From Ruminococcus sp. (GTDB lineage: Bacteria; Bacillota; Clostridia; Oscillospirales; Acutalibacteraceae): a stretch of 57,092 bases of DNA. The number at the start of each line of letters is the position of its first letter. Position 1 is the stretch's first letter. The notes beneath the pieces are model-generated. The model saw only the letters and a list, made by a program, of their open reading frames with translations. It made no database searches and had not been told where the DNA came from. The stretch covers positions 1-57,092 of the forward strand of contig SFCS01000012.1 in the NCBI GenBank assembly GCA_004558485.1. The letters are read 5' to 3'. The translations under genes were made by a program, and so were the position numbers. Shown here piece after piece: positions 9,868 to 18,904 of the stretch.

Positions 9868-10737
9868 ATGGCATTGACGATCGGTGTCCGTTTTCGCGAA
9901 AACGGGAAGGTATATGATTTTGCTGCGGGCGAGCTGCGCCCGCAGGTCGGCGACATGGTGGTGGTGGAGACCGCCCGCGGCACCGAATGTGCCACCGTGG
10001 TCACACCCTGCCGCGAAACGCCGGAAAACAAAAAGGCGCAGCCGCTCAAGCCCGTCCTGCGCGCCGCGACGCCCGCCGACATGCGCCGCTTTGAGGAAAT
10101 GCGGGAAAAGGAACGGCACGCCATGGCGGTCTGTCAAAAGAAGATTGCCGAGCATAAATTGGAAATGAAGCTGGTGGACGCAGAGTATGCGGCGGACAAC
10201 GGAAAAATCCTTTTCTATTTCACCGCCGACGGCAGAGTGGATTTCCGTGAGCTTGTGAAGGATCTCGCAGGCGTTTTCCGTACCCGCATCGAGCTGCGGC
10301 AGATCGGCGTGCGCGACGAGGCGAAGCTGCTCGGCGGCATCGGCATCTGCGGCAGACCGTTCTGCTGCTCCCAGTTTTTGCCGGATTTTGAGCCGGTGTC
10401 CATCAAGATGGCAAAGGAGCAGGGACTTTCCCTCAACCCCACCAAGATTTCCGGCAGCTGCGGCAGACTGATGTGCTGCCTGAAATATGAGCAGAATGTC
10501 TACGAGGAGCTTTTGAAGCTGACGCCGAAAAACGGCGCCAGTGTCAACACGCCGGAGGGCAAGGGCACTGTCGTGGAGACCAATGTGTTGTCCGGTGTCA
10601 TCAAGGTGCGGCTGGACAAGGCGGTCGACTCTCCGCCCATCACCGTGCAGCGGGAGGATATCACCATCCTGCGCAACAGCCGTCCGAAGCAGGAGCAGCC
10701 GAAAAAGCAGCCGAAAAAAAGCGAAAGCAACGAATAA
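9868..10737 (+). CDS. ricT: Regulatory iron-sulfur protein RicT (YaaT), PSP1 domain
   Basis: RicT is part of the RicA-RicF-RicT complex that directs RNase Y mRNA processing and affects sporulation and competence in Bacillus. The 289-residue protein contains the PSP1 domain (about 1-150) and the cluster-binding cysteines in GICGRPFCCSQFL and GSCGRLMCCLKYE. The Lys/Ser-rich C-terminus is typical. The ATG at 9868 is preceded by AGAAAGAAGG. It follows holB by 20 bp in the usual Firmicute order. RicA and RicF are not in the window. Confidence 0.94.
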   Translation: MALTIGVRFRENGKVYDFAAGELRPQVGDMVVVETARGTECATVVTPCRETPENKKAQPLKPVLRAATPADMRRFEEMREKERHAMAVCQKKIAEHKLEMKLVDAEYAADNGKILFYFTADGRVDFRELVKDLAGVFRTRIELRQIGVRDEAKLLGGIGICGRPFCCSQFLPDFEPVSIKMAKEQGLSLNPTKISGSCGRLMCCLKYEQNVYEELLKLTPKNGASVNTPEGKGTVVETNVLSGVIKVRLDKAVDSPPITVQREDITILRNSRPKQEQPKKQPKKSESNE

Positions 10738-10778
10738 TGCGTGGTTTTCCGATTTTACAAAGCGTTTACAAAAAGATA

Positions 10779-10806
10779 TTGCTTTTTTATGAAAATATGG
10801 TATGAT
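10779..10806 (+). promoter_or_regulatory. Promoter of the ferredoxin gene
   Basis: TTGCTT (10779-10784) and TATGAT (10801-10806) are 16 bases apart, 31 bases before the ATG and ahead of a strong AAGGAGGTG ribosome site (10822-10830). Confidence 0.7.
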
Positions 10807-10837
10807 GAAGGTAATAAGGACAAGGAGGTGCAATACA

Positions 10838-11008
10838 ATGGCTTATAAGATTTCTGATGAGTGCATCAGCTGCGGCGCCTGCGCCGAGGGTTGCCCGGTC
10901 GAGGCGATCTCCGAGGGCGACGGCAAATATGTCATCGACGCGGATACCTGCATCGATTGCGGCGCGTGTGCGGATACCTGCCCTGTCGGTGCTCCGAGCG
11001 CAGAATAA
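10838..11008 (+). CDS. 2[4Fe-4S] bacterial ferredoxin
   Basis: The 56-residue acidic electron carrier has two CxxCxxCxxxCP motifs (CISCGACAEGCP and CIDCGACADTCP), the classic clostridial ferredoxin. It would carry low-potential electrons between soluble oxidoreductases such as pyruvate:ferredoxin oxidoreductase and hydrogenase. ATG at 10838 follows a consensus ribosome site; the upstream in-frame ATG has none. It has its own promoter and terminator, so it is monocistronic, and it occupies the place held by yabA in the Bacillus cluster. Confidence 0.96.
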   Translation: MAYKISDECISCGACAEGCPVEAISEGDGKYVIDADTCIDCGACADTCPVGAPSAE

Positions 11009-11019
11009 CTACAAAACAG

Positions 11020-11050
11020 ATAAGGGTGCCGCAGGCTGTGGCACCCTTAT
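11020..11050 (+). terminator. Terminator of the ferredoxin gene
   Basis: An 11-bp perfect stem (11020-11030 with 11040-11050) and 9-nt loop are followed by a short T-rich stretch, 12 bases after the stop codon. Confidence 0.75.
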
Positions 11051-11071
11051 TTGCTGTCTGGAGGGGACTGC

Positions 11072-11800
11072 ATGGCCATTCACTGGGAACCCGTCGGCGA
11101 CGGGCGCGTGCTCGCCGTGAGTGACGATCACCGTTTCGGCACCGATACGGTCATACTGTCGTATTTTGCCGCCCCGCAAACCGCGGGGGAGGCTGTCTGC
11201 GACCTTGGGACAGGGTGCGGCTGTATCCCCTTTTTGCTTTTGAACCAGCCTGTTGTCCCGCGCCGTATCCTCGGCGTGGACAAGCAGCCCGATGCCATCA
11301 TGCTCTGCCGCCTCTCTGCGGACAAAAACGAGCTGCACGGGCTGCTGCAATTCGCCGAGGCGGACTGGTGTTTTCCGAAAAGCATCGCAGCTGCGGGCAG
11401 CTTTGACCGCGTTATCTGCAACCCGCCGTATTTCCAGGACGGCAGCGGCAGAAAAAGCAGCAATGCCGCGCATGCCGCCGCCCGTCACGGGCAGGCGAAT
11501 ACGCTGACTTCCCTGTGTGCCGCGGCACGCTATCTTTTGCGCTACGGCGGACATTTTTGCCTGTGCCATCGCCCCGAACGGTTGGTGGACGTGTTTGCCG
11601 CGCTGCGGCAAAGCTGCTTAGAGCCGAAGGTCGTACGGTTTGTGCAGCGGCAAAGCGGTTCTGCTCCGTGGCTGGTGCTCATCGACGCCGTGAAATGCGG
11701 CCGCCCGACACTCACCGTGTCCGCGCCCTATGTTCTGGAGGACGAAAACGGGGTCACGGAAACCTACAAAGAAATATACGGAAAGTATAGAAATGCATAA
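11072..11800 (+). CDS. trmN6: tRNA1(Val) adenine-N6 methyltransferase family protein (YabB/TrmN6)
   Basis: The 242-residue Rossmann-fold SAM-dependent methyltransferase carries the substrate loop FGTDTVILSYFA, motif I CDLGTGCGCIPFLL (about residues 43-56), an acidic residue at the end of beta-2 (GVDKQPDAIML), and the N6-adenine catalytic motif NPPY in VICNPPYF. The family modifies adenine 37 of certain tRNAs, or is annotated as YfiC/YabB-like. ATG 11072 is preceded by GGAGGGG. It sits 17 bp before rsmI, as yabB and yabC do in Bacillus. The exact target is inferred from the family. Confidence 0.88.
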   Translation: MAIHWEPVGDGRVLAVSDDHRFGTDTVILSYFAAPQTAGEAVCDLGTGCGCIPFLLLNQPVVPRRILGVDKQPDAIMLCRLSADKNELHGLLQFAEADWCFPKSIAAAGSFDRVICNPPYFQDGSGRKSSNAAHAAARHGQANTLTSLCAAARYLLRYGGHFCLCHRPERLVDVFAALRQSCLEPKVVRFVQRQSGSAPWLVLIDAVKCGRPTLTVSAPYVLEDENGVTETYKEIYGKYRNA

Positions 11801-11817
11801 ATTATACGGAGAATAGC

Positions 11818-12660
11818 ATGGAAAAATCAACCGGCGGCAGTCTGACGCTGGTCGGCACACCGATCGGCAACCTGTCGGATGTCTCCCCGCGCGCGCTCGC
11901 GGCACTGCATGCCTGCGACTTCATCGCGGCGGAGGACACCCGCGTCACGCTGACGCTTTTGAACCACTTTGACATAAAGAAGCCGCTCATAAGCTATCAC
12001 GAGCACAACAAGCGGGAGCGCGGCACGCAGATCTGCGACCGCCTTGCGGCGGGAGAGAACGCCGTTTTGGTGAGCGATGCGGGACTGCCCGCCATTTCCG
12101 ACCCCGGCGAGGATCTCGTGCGGCTGTGCCATGAGCGGCACATTCCCGTCACCATCGTCCCCGGCCCGTGTGCGGCGGTGACGGCGCTGGCGCTGTCCGG
12201 CATGCCGGCGGGACGGTTCACCTTTGAGGGCTTTCTGAGCGTCACCAAGCGGGTACGGCGGGAGCATCTCCTGTCCCTGCAGCACGAGACCCGCACCATG
12301 ATCTTCTATGAGGCGCCGCACAAGCTGCCCGCCACACTGCGGGACATGCTGGAGGCGTTCGGCGACCGCGAGCTGGCGCTCGTGCGGGAGCTGACAAAGC
12401 TGCATGAGGAGGTCATACGCACCACCCTTTCTGCGGCGGCAGAGCGCTTTTCGGCCGAAGCGCCGCGCGGCGAATTTGTCGTGATCGTCGGCGGTGTGCC
12501 GCAGGAAACACAGAAGGCGACCTTCACGGCAGAGCAGGCGGCAGCGCTTGCACGCGACTATGTTGCCGAGGGCATGTCCGCCTCGGCGGCGGCAAAGACT
12601 GCCGCGGCGGAAACGGGCGTCAAAAAAAGCGAAATCTATCGCATACTTGTGGAGGAATAA
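11818..12660 (+). CDS. rsmI: 16S rRNA (cytidine(1402)-2'-O)-methyltransferase
   Basis: RsmI methylates the ribose of C1402 in the ribosomal decoding centre. The 280-residue protein has the tetrapyrrole-methylase fold, with LTLVGTPIGNLSDVSPRAL at the start, AAEDTRVTLTLL, VSDAGLPAISDPG, and VPGPCAAVTALALSGMP. The C-terminal helical domain includes GMSASAAAKTAAAETG and KKSEIYRI. Length and motifs match the family. It follows trmN6 with a short gap and precedes a GTG-started membrane protein. In Bacillus the AbrB gene lies next to this gene, which matters for the split spoVT downstream. Confidence 0.97.
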   Translation: MEKSTGGSLTLVGTPIGNLSDVSPRALAALHACDFIAAEDTRVTLTLLNHFDIKKPLISYHEHNKRERGTQICDRLAAGENAVLVSDAGLPAISDPGEDLVRLCHERHIPVTIVPGPCAAVTALALSGMPAGRFTFEGFLSVTKRVRREHLLSLQHETRTMIFYEAPHKLPATLRDMLEAFGDRELALVRELTKLHEEVIRTTLSAAAERFSAEAPRGEFVVIVGGVPQETQKATFTAEQAAALARDYVAEGMSASAAAKTAAAETGVKKSEIYRILVEE

Positions 12661-12663
12661 CAC

Positions 12664-13236
12664 GTGGGGGATACTTTTTTTGCGGTCGGGCGACCGGGGT
12701 ATTATCTGCTGATTTTGGTTTTTCTCGGCTGTATTGCCGCCGTTTTGTATCTCAATCGGCGGCGCACGCGCACGGCGTCCCGCGCCGAGCAGCTCCAAAA
12801 GACCTATGCCGTCATGACGCCGGCACTGCTCGAAAAAACGCCGGATGAGGAAGTGGTGAGCGCTGTCATCGCAAACCTGATGGGAAAGCTCAAGGAGCAC
12901 AACCCCGACCCGCTCATCACCATGCCGCAGCAGTCGATCGGCAGATCCGCCGTCTATTTCTGCTGGCTTTTGTGCAAGGAGGCGGAGAAAAACGGCGTTG
13001 CGGCGCTGCTGCAAAAGCCGAGCGTGCGCTTTGCGGACATCGGTGAGGAGAGCTTCAAGATCGTCGGTGCGATCGCCACCGCCGACGCCTTTGCCGCCTA
13101 CAGGGAAACGCCGTCGGAGGAGACCGCCGCCGCGCTCGAGAGCGCGTTGCAGACCGAGCGGCCGCTGACACTGTGCGTTGCCTACATCCGCAGTTTACCG
13201 GAGGAGTTTACGGACGAAAGCAAAGTGTCGGCATGA
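12664..13236 (+). CDS. Single-pass membrane protein of unknown function
   Basis: The 190-residue protein starts with GTG three bases after rsmI. It has one N-terminal transmembrane helix (about 12-31, YYLLILVFLGCIAAVLYLNR) followed by an Arg-rich stop-transfer segment, so the rest is cytoplasmic. The soluble part is mostly helical (KTYAVMTPALLEKTPDEEVV, IGRSAVYFCWLLCKEAEKNG) without a known motif. The next gene overlaps its stop codon by an ATGA, so the two are probably co-translated with rsmI. I do not recognise the family. Confidence 0.78.
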   Translation: MGDTFFAVGRPGYYLLILVFLGCIAAVLYLNRRRTRTASRAEQLQKTYAVMTPALLEKTPDEEVVSAVIANLMGKLKEHNPDPLITMPQQSIGRSAVYFCWLLCKEAEKNGVAALLQKPSVRFADIGEESFKIVGAIATADAFAAYRETPSEETAAALESALQTERPLTLCVAYIRSLPEEFTDESKVSA

Positions 13237-13493
13237 AAAAGCTTCGAACCGTCTCGGCGCTCCTTCTCATGATCCTTGCCGTTTGTGTCGCCGCCCTGTT
13301 GTCGGCGGTGATGATCGGACAAGCGGTCACGCGCACCGACCCGGACTACACCCTGCTGCTCGTTACCGAAAAAGCGTACAGTGCAAAAGCCGTCGCCTAT
13401 TTTGAAAATGCCCTTCCCGATGATGCCGACCCGTCGGCGATCGCCCGACAAAAAGAGGTGCTCGCACTGCTGACGGCATATACGGCACAGTAA
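13233..13493 (+). CDS. Small membrane or exported protein of unknown function
   Basis: The 86-residue product has an N-terminal hydrophobic segment (about 7-32, SALLLMILAVCVAALLSAVM) that is a signal anchor or signal peptide. A short acidic domain follows (YTLLLVTEKAYSAKAVAYFE). The ATG overlaps the previous stop (ATGA). A strong terminator follows. Function not recognised. Confidence 0.72.
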   Translation: MKKLRTVSALLLMILAVCVAALLSAVMIGQAVTRTDPDYTLLLVTEKAYSAKAVAYFENALPDDADPSAIARQKEVLALLTAYTAQ

Positions 13494-13507
13494 GTATTTA
13501 ACAGAAA

Positions 13508-13538
13508 GGCTCCACCCGCTTTGCGGGTGGAGCCTTTT
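13508..13538 (+). terminator. Terminator of the rsmI operon, convergent with the spoVT remnant
   Basis: A 12-bp GC-rich perfect stem (13508-13519 with 13523-13534), a TTT loop and a TTTT tail follow the last rsmI-operon gene. The A-rich left side would also let it end transcription coming from the minus strand, that is, from the original spoVT gene. Confidence 0.9.
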
Positions 13539-13903
13539 CATTCTTCGAGCTGTTTTCCGAGAAAAGCGGCAGCGACCTGCGCCAGCTTGATGTCCCCCTC
13601 GGAGGGCACGGCGCCGGTCTCCGGCTGCACCATGCACACAGCGCCCGTCATGTCGCCGTTTGCCAAAATCGGCGCCGCCGCGACGACGCGATCCCTGTCG
13701 CAGACCAAAACGGTCATGCCGCAGGCACGCGACAGCACATCCGTATACTGCACCGCAAACGGCGACAGCTCCCCCACCGGCGAGTATTTTTTGAACACGG
13801 CCTCGCCGTCGTTGTCCGTGAACATTTCCAGCGGATCGCCCTCACCGCCGTCGGAGACACCTGCGGTGCTGCTGCGATCGAGGTCACCATAACGGAATAA
13901 CAA
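13538..13903 (-). pseudogene. SpoVT-like regulator, C-terminal remnant with internal deletion
   Basis: From the TAA-side end at 13538 up to 13843 this matches the intact spoVT-like gene at 55270-55812 almost base for base; only two differences occur in the first 137 bases. Two things are missing. The N-terminal AbrB DNA-binding domain is absent: homology stops exactly at the codons for GDP in EGDPLE. A 150-bp in-frame block of 50 residues is also lost, joining VVAAA directly to PILANGDM. The remaining open frame (121 codons from an unrelated upstream TTG/ATG region) is unlikely to give a working regulator. Its place next to rsmI is where Firmicutes usually carry abrB, so this is probably the original locus. 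Confidence 0.82.
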
Positions 13904-14154
13904 GGTGTATACAAAAAAACCTGCTCTTTCGAGCAGGTTTTTTGTTTTTGTTGCAGCTTTGCACCCTTAGCACTCTTACTGCCGCCGAGACCGGCGAAGA
14001 TGTTGCCCTTGAAGAAGAAGGTGAGTGCCTTCCGCTTGAACGCCAGCATCACGCAGCCGACACATTCGTGGCTGAACATATACATCGGATGATCGATCTC
14101 GTCAATATCGTATTGCAGCCCATCAATCGGCGAAAACTGCAGGTTTCCTTCCAT
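13714..14154 (-). CDS. Small uncharacterised ORF after the GH3 gene, probably decayed
   Basis: An ATG at 14154 with GGAGGAAGACC in front lies 16 bp after the GH3 stop and opens MEGNLQFSPIDGLQYDIDEI. The first 65-70 residues (to about 13950) include a Cys/His pair (HECVGC) and look protein-like. The frame then runs through a Rho-independent terminator and on into the spoVT remnant in the wrong frame, ending at 13714. Either the native stop was lost by frameshift or only the first part matters. No family recognised. The 13844-13912 stretch holds no other gene. Confidence 0.35.
   Translation of the reverse strand: MEGNLQFSPIDGLQYDIDEIDHPMYMFSHECVGCVMLAFKRKALTFFFKGNIFAGLGGSKSAKGAKLQQKQKTCSKEQVFLYTPCYSVMVTSIAAAPQVSPTAVRAIRWKCSRTTTARPCSKNTRRWGSCRRLRCSIRMCCRVPAA
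13914..13943 (-). terminator. Terminator at the 3' end of the carbohydrate locus
   Basis: A 13-bp perfect stem (13914-13926 with 13931-13943), a 4-nt loop and T runs on both strands. On the minus strand it follows the GH3 gene and small ORF and should end the long sugar operon before the spoVT remnant. Confidence 0.85.
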
Positions 14155-14170
14155 GGTCTTCCTCCGCAGC

Positions 14171-16369
14171 TCAGAAAGTCACGACCTGATGGCAGCCGAG
14201 CGCACAGGTGCTGTCATGCGCCATCCAGATGTCGAAGTCGCTTTCATCCATGATATACTCCGCATACTCGTTAAAGTAGCCCAGCAACTCACGGGTCAAC
14301 TCGACAGACACGGTCTTTTCCTCTCCGGGCGCCAGCGTGACCTTTTCATAGCCCTTCAGCTCCTTGACCGGGCGCACCCGCGTGGCTTTTTGCCGATGAA
14401 TGTAGCACTGCACCGTCTCCGTACCGCTGCGGTCGCCGGTGTTCTTCACCTTAACGCTGACGGTCAGCCTGTCGCCGTCTTTCCGCACCGCCATGTCGGA
14501 ATAAGCAAAGGTGGTGTAGGACAGACCGCAGCCGAAATTGTAGAGCGGGAACAGCGGCGCATCACGGTATTTGCAGGTCCACTCGCTCTCGGTCGTCGGA
14601 CGACCGGTATTCGGATGATTATAATACACAGGCCACTGTCCGGTGTAGTACGGCACAGTGGTCGTCAGACGACCGACCGCATCATAGTCCCCGAACAGCA
14701 CATCACAGATGGCGTCGCCCGCCGCAATGCCCAAATGCCACGCCTCGACCAGCGCATCGCAATGCGGCACCACATCGGCAAGCGCCATCGGACGGCCGTT
14801 GAACATCATGGCGATGACCTTCTTGCCCATTTTCTTCAGTTCTTTGAGCATTTCGATCTGATCGCCCTTGAACTCCAGCTTACAGTTGGAGTGCGCCTCA
14901 CCGGCATCGTGGTGCTCAAGGCACGCAATGACGGTGTCGACATCCTTGACGGTCTCGGCAAGCAGCTCACGGTCAAGCGGCAACTTCTCGCCAACACAGG
15001 GTGCATACACAAAGTCTGCACCCGCATGCTTCAGACCGTCCACCAGCGATATGCCCGTGCCGGTGTCCGGGAAGCATGCCCATGCGCCGAACATCTCGTC
15101 GCCGTTAGCGGCAATGTCGCCGATCACGGCAAATTTCTTGTTCTTAGCAAGCGGCAGCAGGTGCTCATCGTCTTTGAGCAGCACGACGCACTTGCGGGCA
15201 ACCTCACGCGCTTTGGCGATGTGCTCCGGGCAGCGCTTGCAGGTCTTTTCGGGAATTTCCGTGTACGGATGCTCGAACAGACCCATCTGAAATTTAACAC
15301 GCAGGATACGGCGCACCGCCGTTTCCAGTGTTTCCATGCTGACATCGCCGCTCTCAACCAAATCCTGCATATAGGCGGCATAGACATTGGAATTGAGATC
15401 CATATCCAATCCCGCCCTGATTGCCTGTCCGGCGGCATCGCGGATATCCTTTGCCGTGCCGTGATTGACGACCTCCTGAATGGCATAGGCATCGCTGATG
15501 ACAAAGCCCTCAAAGCCCATCTTGTCACGCAAAAGGTCGGTCAAGAGCCATTTGTTCGTGGTGGCGGGAACGCCGTTCAGATCGTTGAACGCCGCCATCG
15601 CCGTGACCACGCCCGCCTTGATGGCGCCCGCATAGGGCGGCAGATACAGCTCGTAGAACTTGGCAAGGCTCATATCTACGGTGTCATAGTCGCGCCCGCC
15701 CTCTGCAGCGCCGTAGCCTGCGAAATGCTTGACGCATGCCGCAATGTGCTCCGGCTTTTTCAGATCGTCGAGCGTCTCACCCTGGAAGCCCTTGACGGAC
15801 GCCTGCGCAAAACGATAGCCGAGATACGGATCCTCGCCGAAGCCCTCGGTGATGCGTCCCCAACGGGAATCGTGCGTGATGTCCACCATCGGCGCATAGG
15901 TCCAGTGGATGCCGTCCTCGGCAGCCTCTTTGGCTGCCACAGCGGCAGAGGTGACAAAGGTCTCATCCTCAAAGGAGCACGCCTGCGCCACCGGCACGGG
16001 GAAGATCGTCTTGTGCCCATGCAGCACATCGAGTCCCATGATCAACGGAATCCCGAGACGGGATTCCTCCACGGCGATCTTCTGCAGGCGGTTGGTGGTT
16101 TCGGCATCGCGGATGCCGATGAACGAACCGATCTTGCCCTTGCGGACATTGTCCTCATTGCTGTCGATCATGGTGTGGTTGATGATCGCTTCATAGGTCA
16201 CCTGCGAGATGCTGCCGTCTTTCAGCAGCTGCGCCGCCTGCTCCTCGCTGATCTCAAAACCGCCGACCGGTGAGGGACCGACCTGACAGATTTGGCCAAT
16301 CTTTTCCTCCAGTGTCATTTGGGCGATCAGATCGTCGATTTTTTTCTCGATTTTAGGATCAATAAGCAT
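14171..16369 (-). CDS. Glycoside hydrolase family 3 beta-glycosidase
   Basis: The 732-residue enzyme has no signal peptide and should be cytoplasmic, releasing terminal beta-linked glucose or xylose from imported oligosaccharides. It shows the GH3 TIM barrel (LGIPLIMGLDVLHGHKTIFP, TEGFGEDPYLGYRF, CVKHFAGYG), the nucleophile Asp in GFVISDAY near residue 293, the alpha/beta sandwich, and a C-terminal fibronectin III-like domain (VKVKNTGDRSGTETVQCYIH). The ATG at 16369 is chosen because the GGAGG needed for it overlaps the upstream alternative MEEN. It is the last large gene of the operon. Beta-glucosidase and beta-xylosidase cannot be separated by eye. Confidence 0.95.
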   Translation of the reverse strand: MLIDPKIEKKIDDLIAQMTLEEKIGQICQVGPSPVGGFEISEEQAAQLLKDGSISQVTYEAIINHTMIDSNEDNVRKGKIGSFIGIRDAETTNRLQKIAVEESRLGIPLIMGLDVLHGHKTIFPVPVAQACSFEDETFVTSAAVAAKEAAEDGIHWTYAPMVDITHDSRWGRITEGFGEDPYLGYRFAQASVKGFQGETLDDLKKPEHIAACVKHFAGYGAAEGGRDYDTVDMSLAKFYELYLPPYAGAIKAGVVTAMAAFNDLNGVPATTNKWLLTDLLRDKMGFEGFVISDAYAIQEVVNHGTAKDIRDAAGQAIRAGLDMDLNSNVYAAYMQDLVESGDVSMETLETAVRRILRVKFQMGLFEHPYTEIPEKTCKRCPEHIAKAREVARKCVVLLKDDEHLLPLAKNKKFAVIGDIAANGDEMFGAWACFPDTGTGISLVDGLKHAGADFVYAPCVGEKLPLDRELLAETVKDVDTVIACLEHHDAGEAHSNCKLEFKGDQIEMLKELKKMGKKVIAMMFNGRPMALADVVPHCDALVEAWHLGIAAGDAICDVLFGDYDAVGRLTTTVPYYTGQWPVYYNHPNTGRPTTESEWTCKYRDAPLFPLYNFGCGLSYTTFAYSDMAVRKDGDRLTVSVKVKNTGDRSGTETVQCYIHRQKATRVRPVKELKGYEKVTLAPGEEKTVSVELTRELLGYFNEYAEYIMDESDFDIWMAHDSTCALGCHQVVTF

Positions 16370-16389
16370 TGGGTTTTCCTCCATTTCAG

Positions 16390-18900
16390 TTACATGTGCC
16401 AGTTTTCGTACTCATCTTCGGTCAGGGTAAGCATTTCACGCAGTGCCAATGTCGTGACATATTCTGATGGCAACTGTGCACACAGCATCATCACCTGCTC
16501 ATGTACCGTCACATCCGTGTGTTGCAGGATTTCCATCGCCTTGTGCTTATCTCCGACATAGGTATTCGCCAACAGCAGAATCTGTTCGCAGCGTTCACGC
16601 CAGTCGGCGTTATCATGCATTAAAGAAGCGGCGGTGAGTTCCACACAAATCTCATCGGTCACGGCAGCGGCAATCTCCACCGTCAGCGTGTTTGTGGATT
16701 TGTCATAGTGTGTATCTGCGTTTTGGGGCACGCCGTTCACCGTGACTGCAGCCGCCGTATTCCGATGAAATCCACGCAGACGGATCGTATATTGCCGTTT
16801 CTGCGGAATTACCGAAAGATCTCCCTTTGCGGGATGGACTGTGAACACGCTTTTCTGTGACTGCCAATCAAGGGTGAGGAGCGTCTCGGCAAATACGCCC
16901 TTTTCATAGGCGAAGCCCTCTCCTTCGTCCTCATACAGCGTGAAAGCGTTGTCAGCACCCGGGAACACCAAGATCTCCAGGTGCTCCGCCGGCATGCAGC
17001 GATGCTCATGCGGCGGCCTTATCATCATCGGCACGATGGCACCCGCTTTGGCAAACACCGGATACCCATCGATGGGGCGGAAATTGCGGATGCGCCGGTG
17101 GGTGTCCGCTGCGGCATAATGCAGGCCGTTCGCCATGTCGAACCAGTCACCCTTGGGCAGCCACACCTCGGTTTCCGCCAGTCCGCTCCTTCTGTCGCGC
17201 GGAGCAGTCACCGGGGCAATCATCAACTCCGAGCCGAACATGAACTGCGTCGGCACACGGTAGGCTTCATCGCACTTGGGATATGCATAGTACATCGGTT
17301 CCACAAGCGGCATGAGCTTACGGTGACAACGGTAGTTCATGGTGTACAGATACGGAAACAGCCGATAGCGCAGCCGCAAGCTGCGTTCCACGACCGGACG
17401 GTACTCGCCGGGGAAGTTCCACGGTTCTTTGCACAGAAAATCGCTTTGTCCGGAGTGCACGCGCAGAATGGGGGAAAACACGCCAAGCTGGATCCAGCGG
17501 GTGATAAGCTCCGGATCGGTGTAGCCTGCGTGACCGCCGATGTCATGGCTCCACCAGCCATAGCCGATGTTCGACGCCGTGGCAGTGAAATACGGCTGAA
17601 ACTTCAGAGCATCCCACGAAGCCACGGTATCCCCGGAAAATCCGATGGGATACCGCTGACTGCCCGGCCCGCTGTAGCGGGAGAAAAACATCGGGCGCTT
17701 GCCGTTGCGGGAAATGTCCAGAATATGCAGATGGTTGAGCATCCACAGCGGATCCAGGCGTTCCCGCTCGTCTGCATATTCACCGGGTGCATTCGCCTCA
17801 TGCACCCAGCGATAGTCCGTCCCCTGCTGCCAATCCATCCACCAGAAATCCACACCGTCCTCCTCATACGGATGGTGCAGGATGTCGAAATAGCTTGCCA
17901 TGAATCGGGGGGAAAGAATGTCGCAGCGCACCCGCTCTTTTGTTTGCGGGTCGATGTCCATTGCCTTCGCCATCGCCGGATATTGCGCCTCGTGCGGGCA
18001 CACGCCTCCGGCAGGATGCAGATTGAGTGCCACCTTTTCGTGATGCTCATGCAAAAACTTCAGAAATCCTTTATAGTCCGGAAAAAGCTTTTCGTTCCAG
18101 GTATATCCCGTCCAGCCTTCCCGCAGACCGCATTGCTTTTCGAAATCCGAACAAGGCGGCTTTTTATCCTCCGGTATATCCACCGTGTGCCAATCCATGT
18201 CCACCACGGCGACCGAAAACGGGATGTCTTCCTGTTCAAAGCGGGATATCAGTGCTTCATACTCGTCCTGCGTGTATGCATAATACCGACTCCACCAATT
18301 ACCAAGCGCATAAGCCGGCAGCATGGGCGGAATACCCGTCAGGCGATAATAGTCGGCGATACAGCCGCGATAGTCAAAGCCATAGCCGAAAAAATAGAAA
18401 TCGACCGTTCCGGCCGGTCTGGGCACGACCCAGCCGTCCTCCCCGAGCAGCATGGTGCTGCTGTCATCCAGCAGTGCATACCCCAGTCGTGAGCACAACC
18501 CATCCCCGAGCGGAATACCGTCATTGACGGAATCCAGCGTTTTTGTCGTGCCGCCGAGCGTTTCTGGCACATCGCCATAGTGCCAAGAGGACGCGGGTTC
18601 GGTTTTCAGCGCTACCGCCAGCGTGTCAGAGGAAAACGGCACATCCGTGCGGCAGCACAGCTGCAGCGCCGCCGTTTCCACCGTCAGCCATGCTTCATTC
18701 TTCGTCGTCTTATAGGTGCAGGGGGCAAAGTCACGGTAGAACACCGTTTGGCTTGCCCGATCCTCAAATACGCCGGTGTCGCTGTATTCTATCCGCAGCA
18801 AGCAGTCGGTCAACACCGTGACACGCACATTGCCGCAGGTCACTATGTTTTCCGCCGCTGCCAGCGGTCGTGTTTTCCAAATAAATCTTTCCTTATCCAA
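16390..18900 (-). CDS. Glycoside hydrolase family 31 alpha-glycosidase, cytoplasmic
   Basis: The 836-residue retaining alpha-glycosidase (alpha-glucosidase/xylosidase type) lacks a signal peptide. The N-terminal mutarotase-like beta sandwich is followed by the TIM barrel with the nucleophile Asp in FWWMDWQQG (about residue 356) and acid/base Asp in FSGDTVASW (about 424). GYGWWSHDIGGHAG and a C-terminal beta region with a DUF5110-like end follow. The start is taken as TTG at 18900, just after the TAA of the SGNH gene and behind GAGGG; an ATG at 18957 exists, but its extra residues overlap the SGNH coding end. The substrate is unresolved. Confidence 0.92.
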   Translation of the reverse strand: MDKERFIWKTRPLAAAENIVTCGNVRVTVLTDCLLRIEYSDTGVFEDRASQTVFYRDFAPCTYKTTKNEAWLTVETAALQLCCRTDVPFSSDTLAVALKTEPASSWHYGDVPETLGGTTKTLDSVNDGIPLGDGLCSRLGYALLDDSSTMLLGEDGWVVPRPAGTVDFYFFGYGFDYRGCIADYYRLTGIPPMLPAYALGNWWSRYYAYTQDEYEALISRFEQEDIPFSVAVVDMDWHTVDIPEDKKPPCSDFEKQCGLREGWTGYTWNEKLFPDYKGFLKFLHEHHEKVALNLHPAGGVCPHEAQYPAMAKAMDIDPQTKERVRCDILSPRFMASYFDILHHPYEEDGVDFWWMDWQQGTDYRWVHEANAPGEYADERERLDPLWMLNHLHILDISRNGKRPMFFSRYSGPGSQRYPIGFSGDTVASWDALKFQPYFTATASNIGYGWWSHDIGGHAGYTDPELITRWIQLGVFSPILRVHSGQSDFLCKEPWNFPGEYRPVVERSLRLRYRLFPYLYTMNYRCHRKLMPLVEPMYYAYPKCDEAYRVPTQFMFGSELMIAPVTAPRDRRSGLAETEVWLPKGDWFDMANGLHYAAADTHRRIRNFRPIDGYPVFAKAGAIVPMMIRPPHEHRCMPAEHLEILVFPGADNAFTLYEDEGEGFAYEKGVFAETLLTLDWQSQKSVFTVHPAKGDLSVIPQKRQYTIRLRGFHRNTAAAVTVNGVPQNADTHYDKSTNTLTVEIAAAVTDEICVELTAASLMHDNADWRERCEQILLLANTYVGDKHKAMEILQHTDVTVHEQVMMLCAQLPSEYVTTLALREMLTLTEDEYENWHM

Positions 18901-18904
18901 AACC

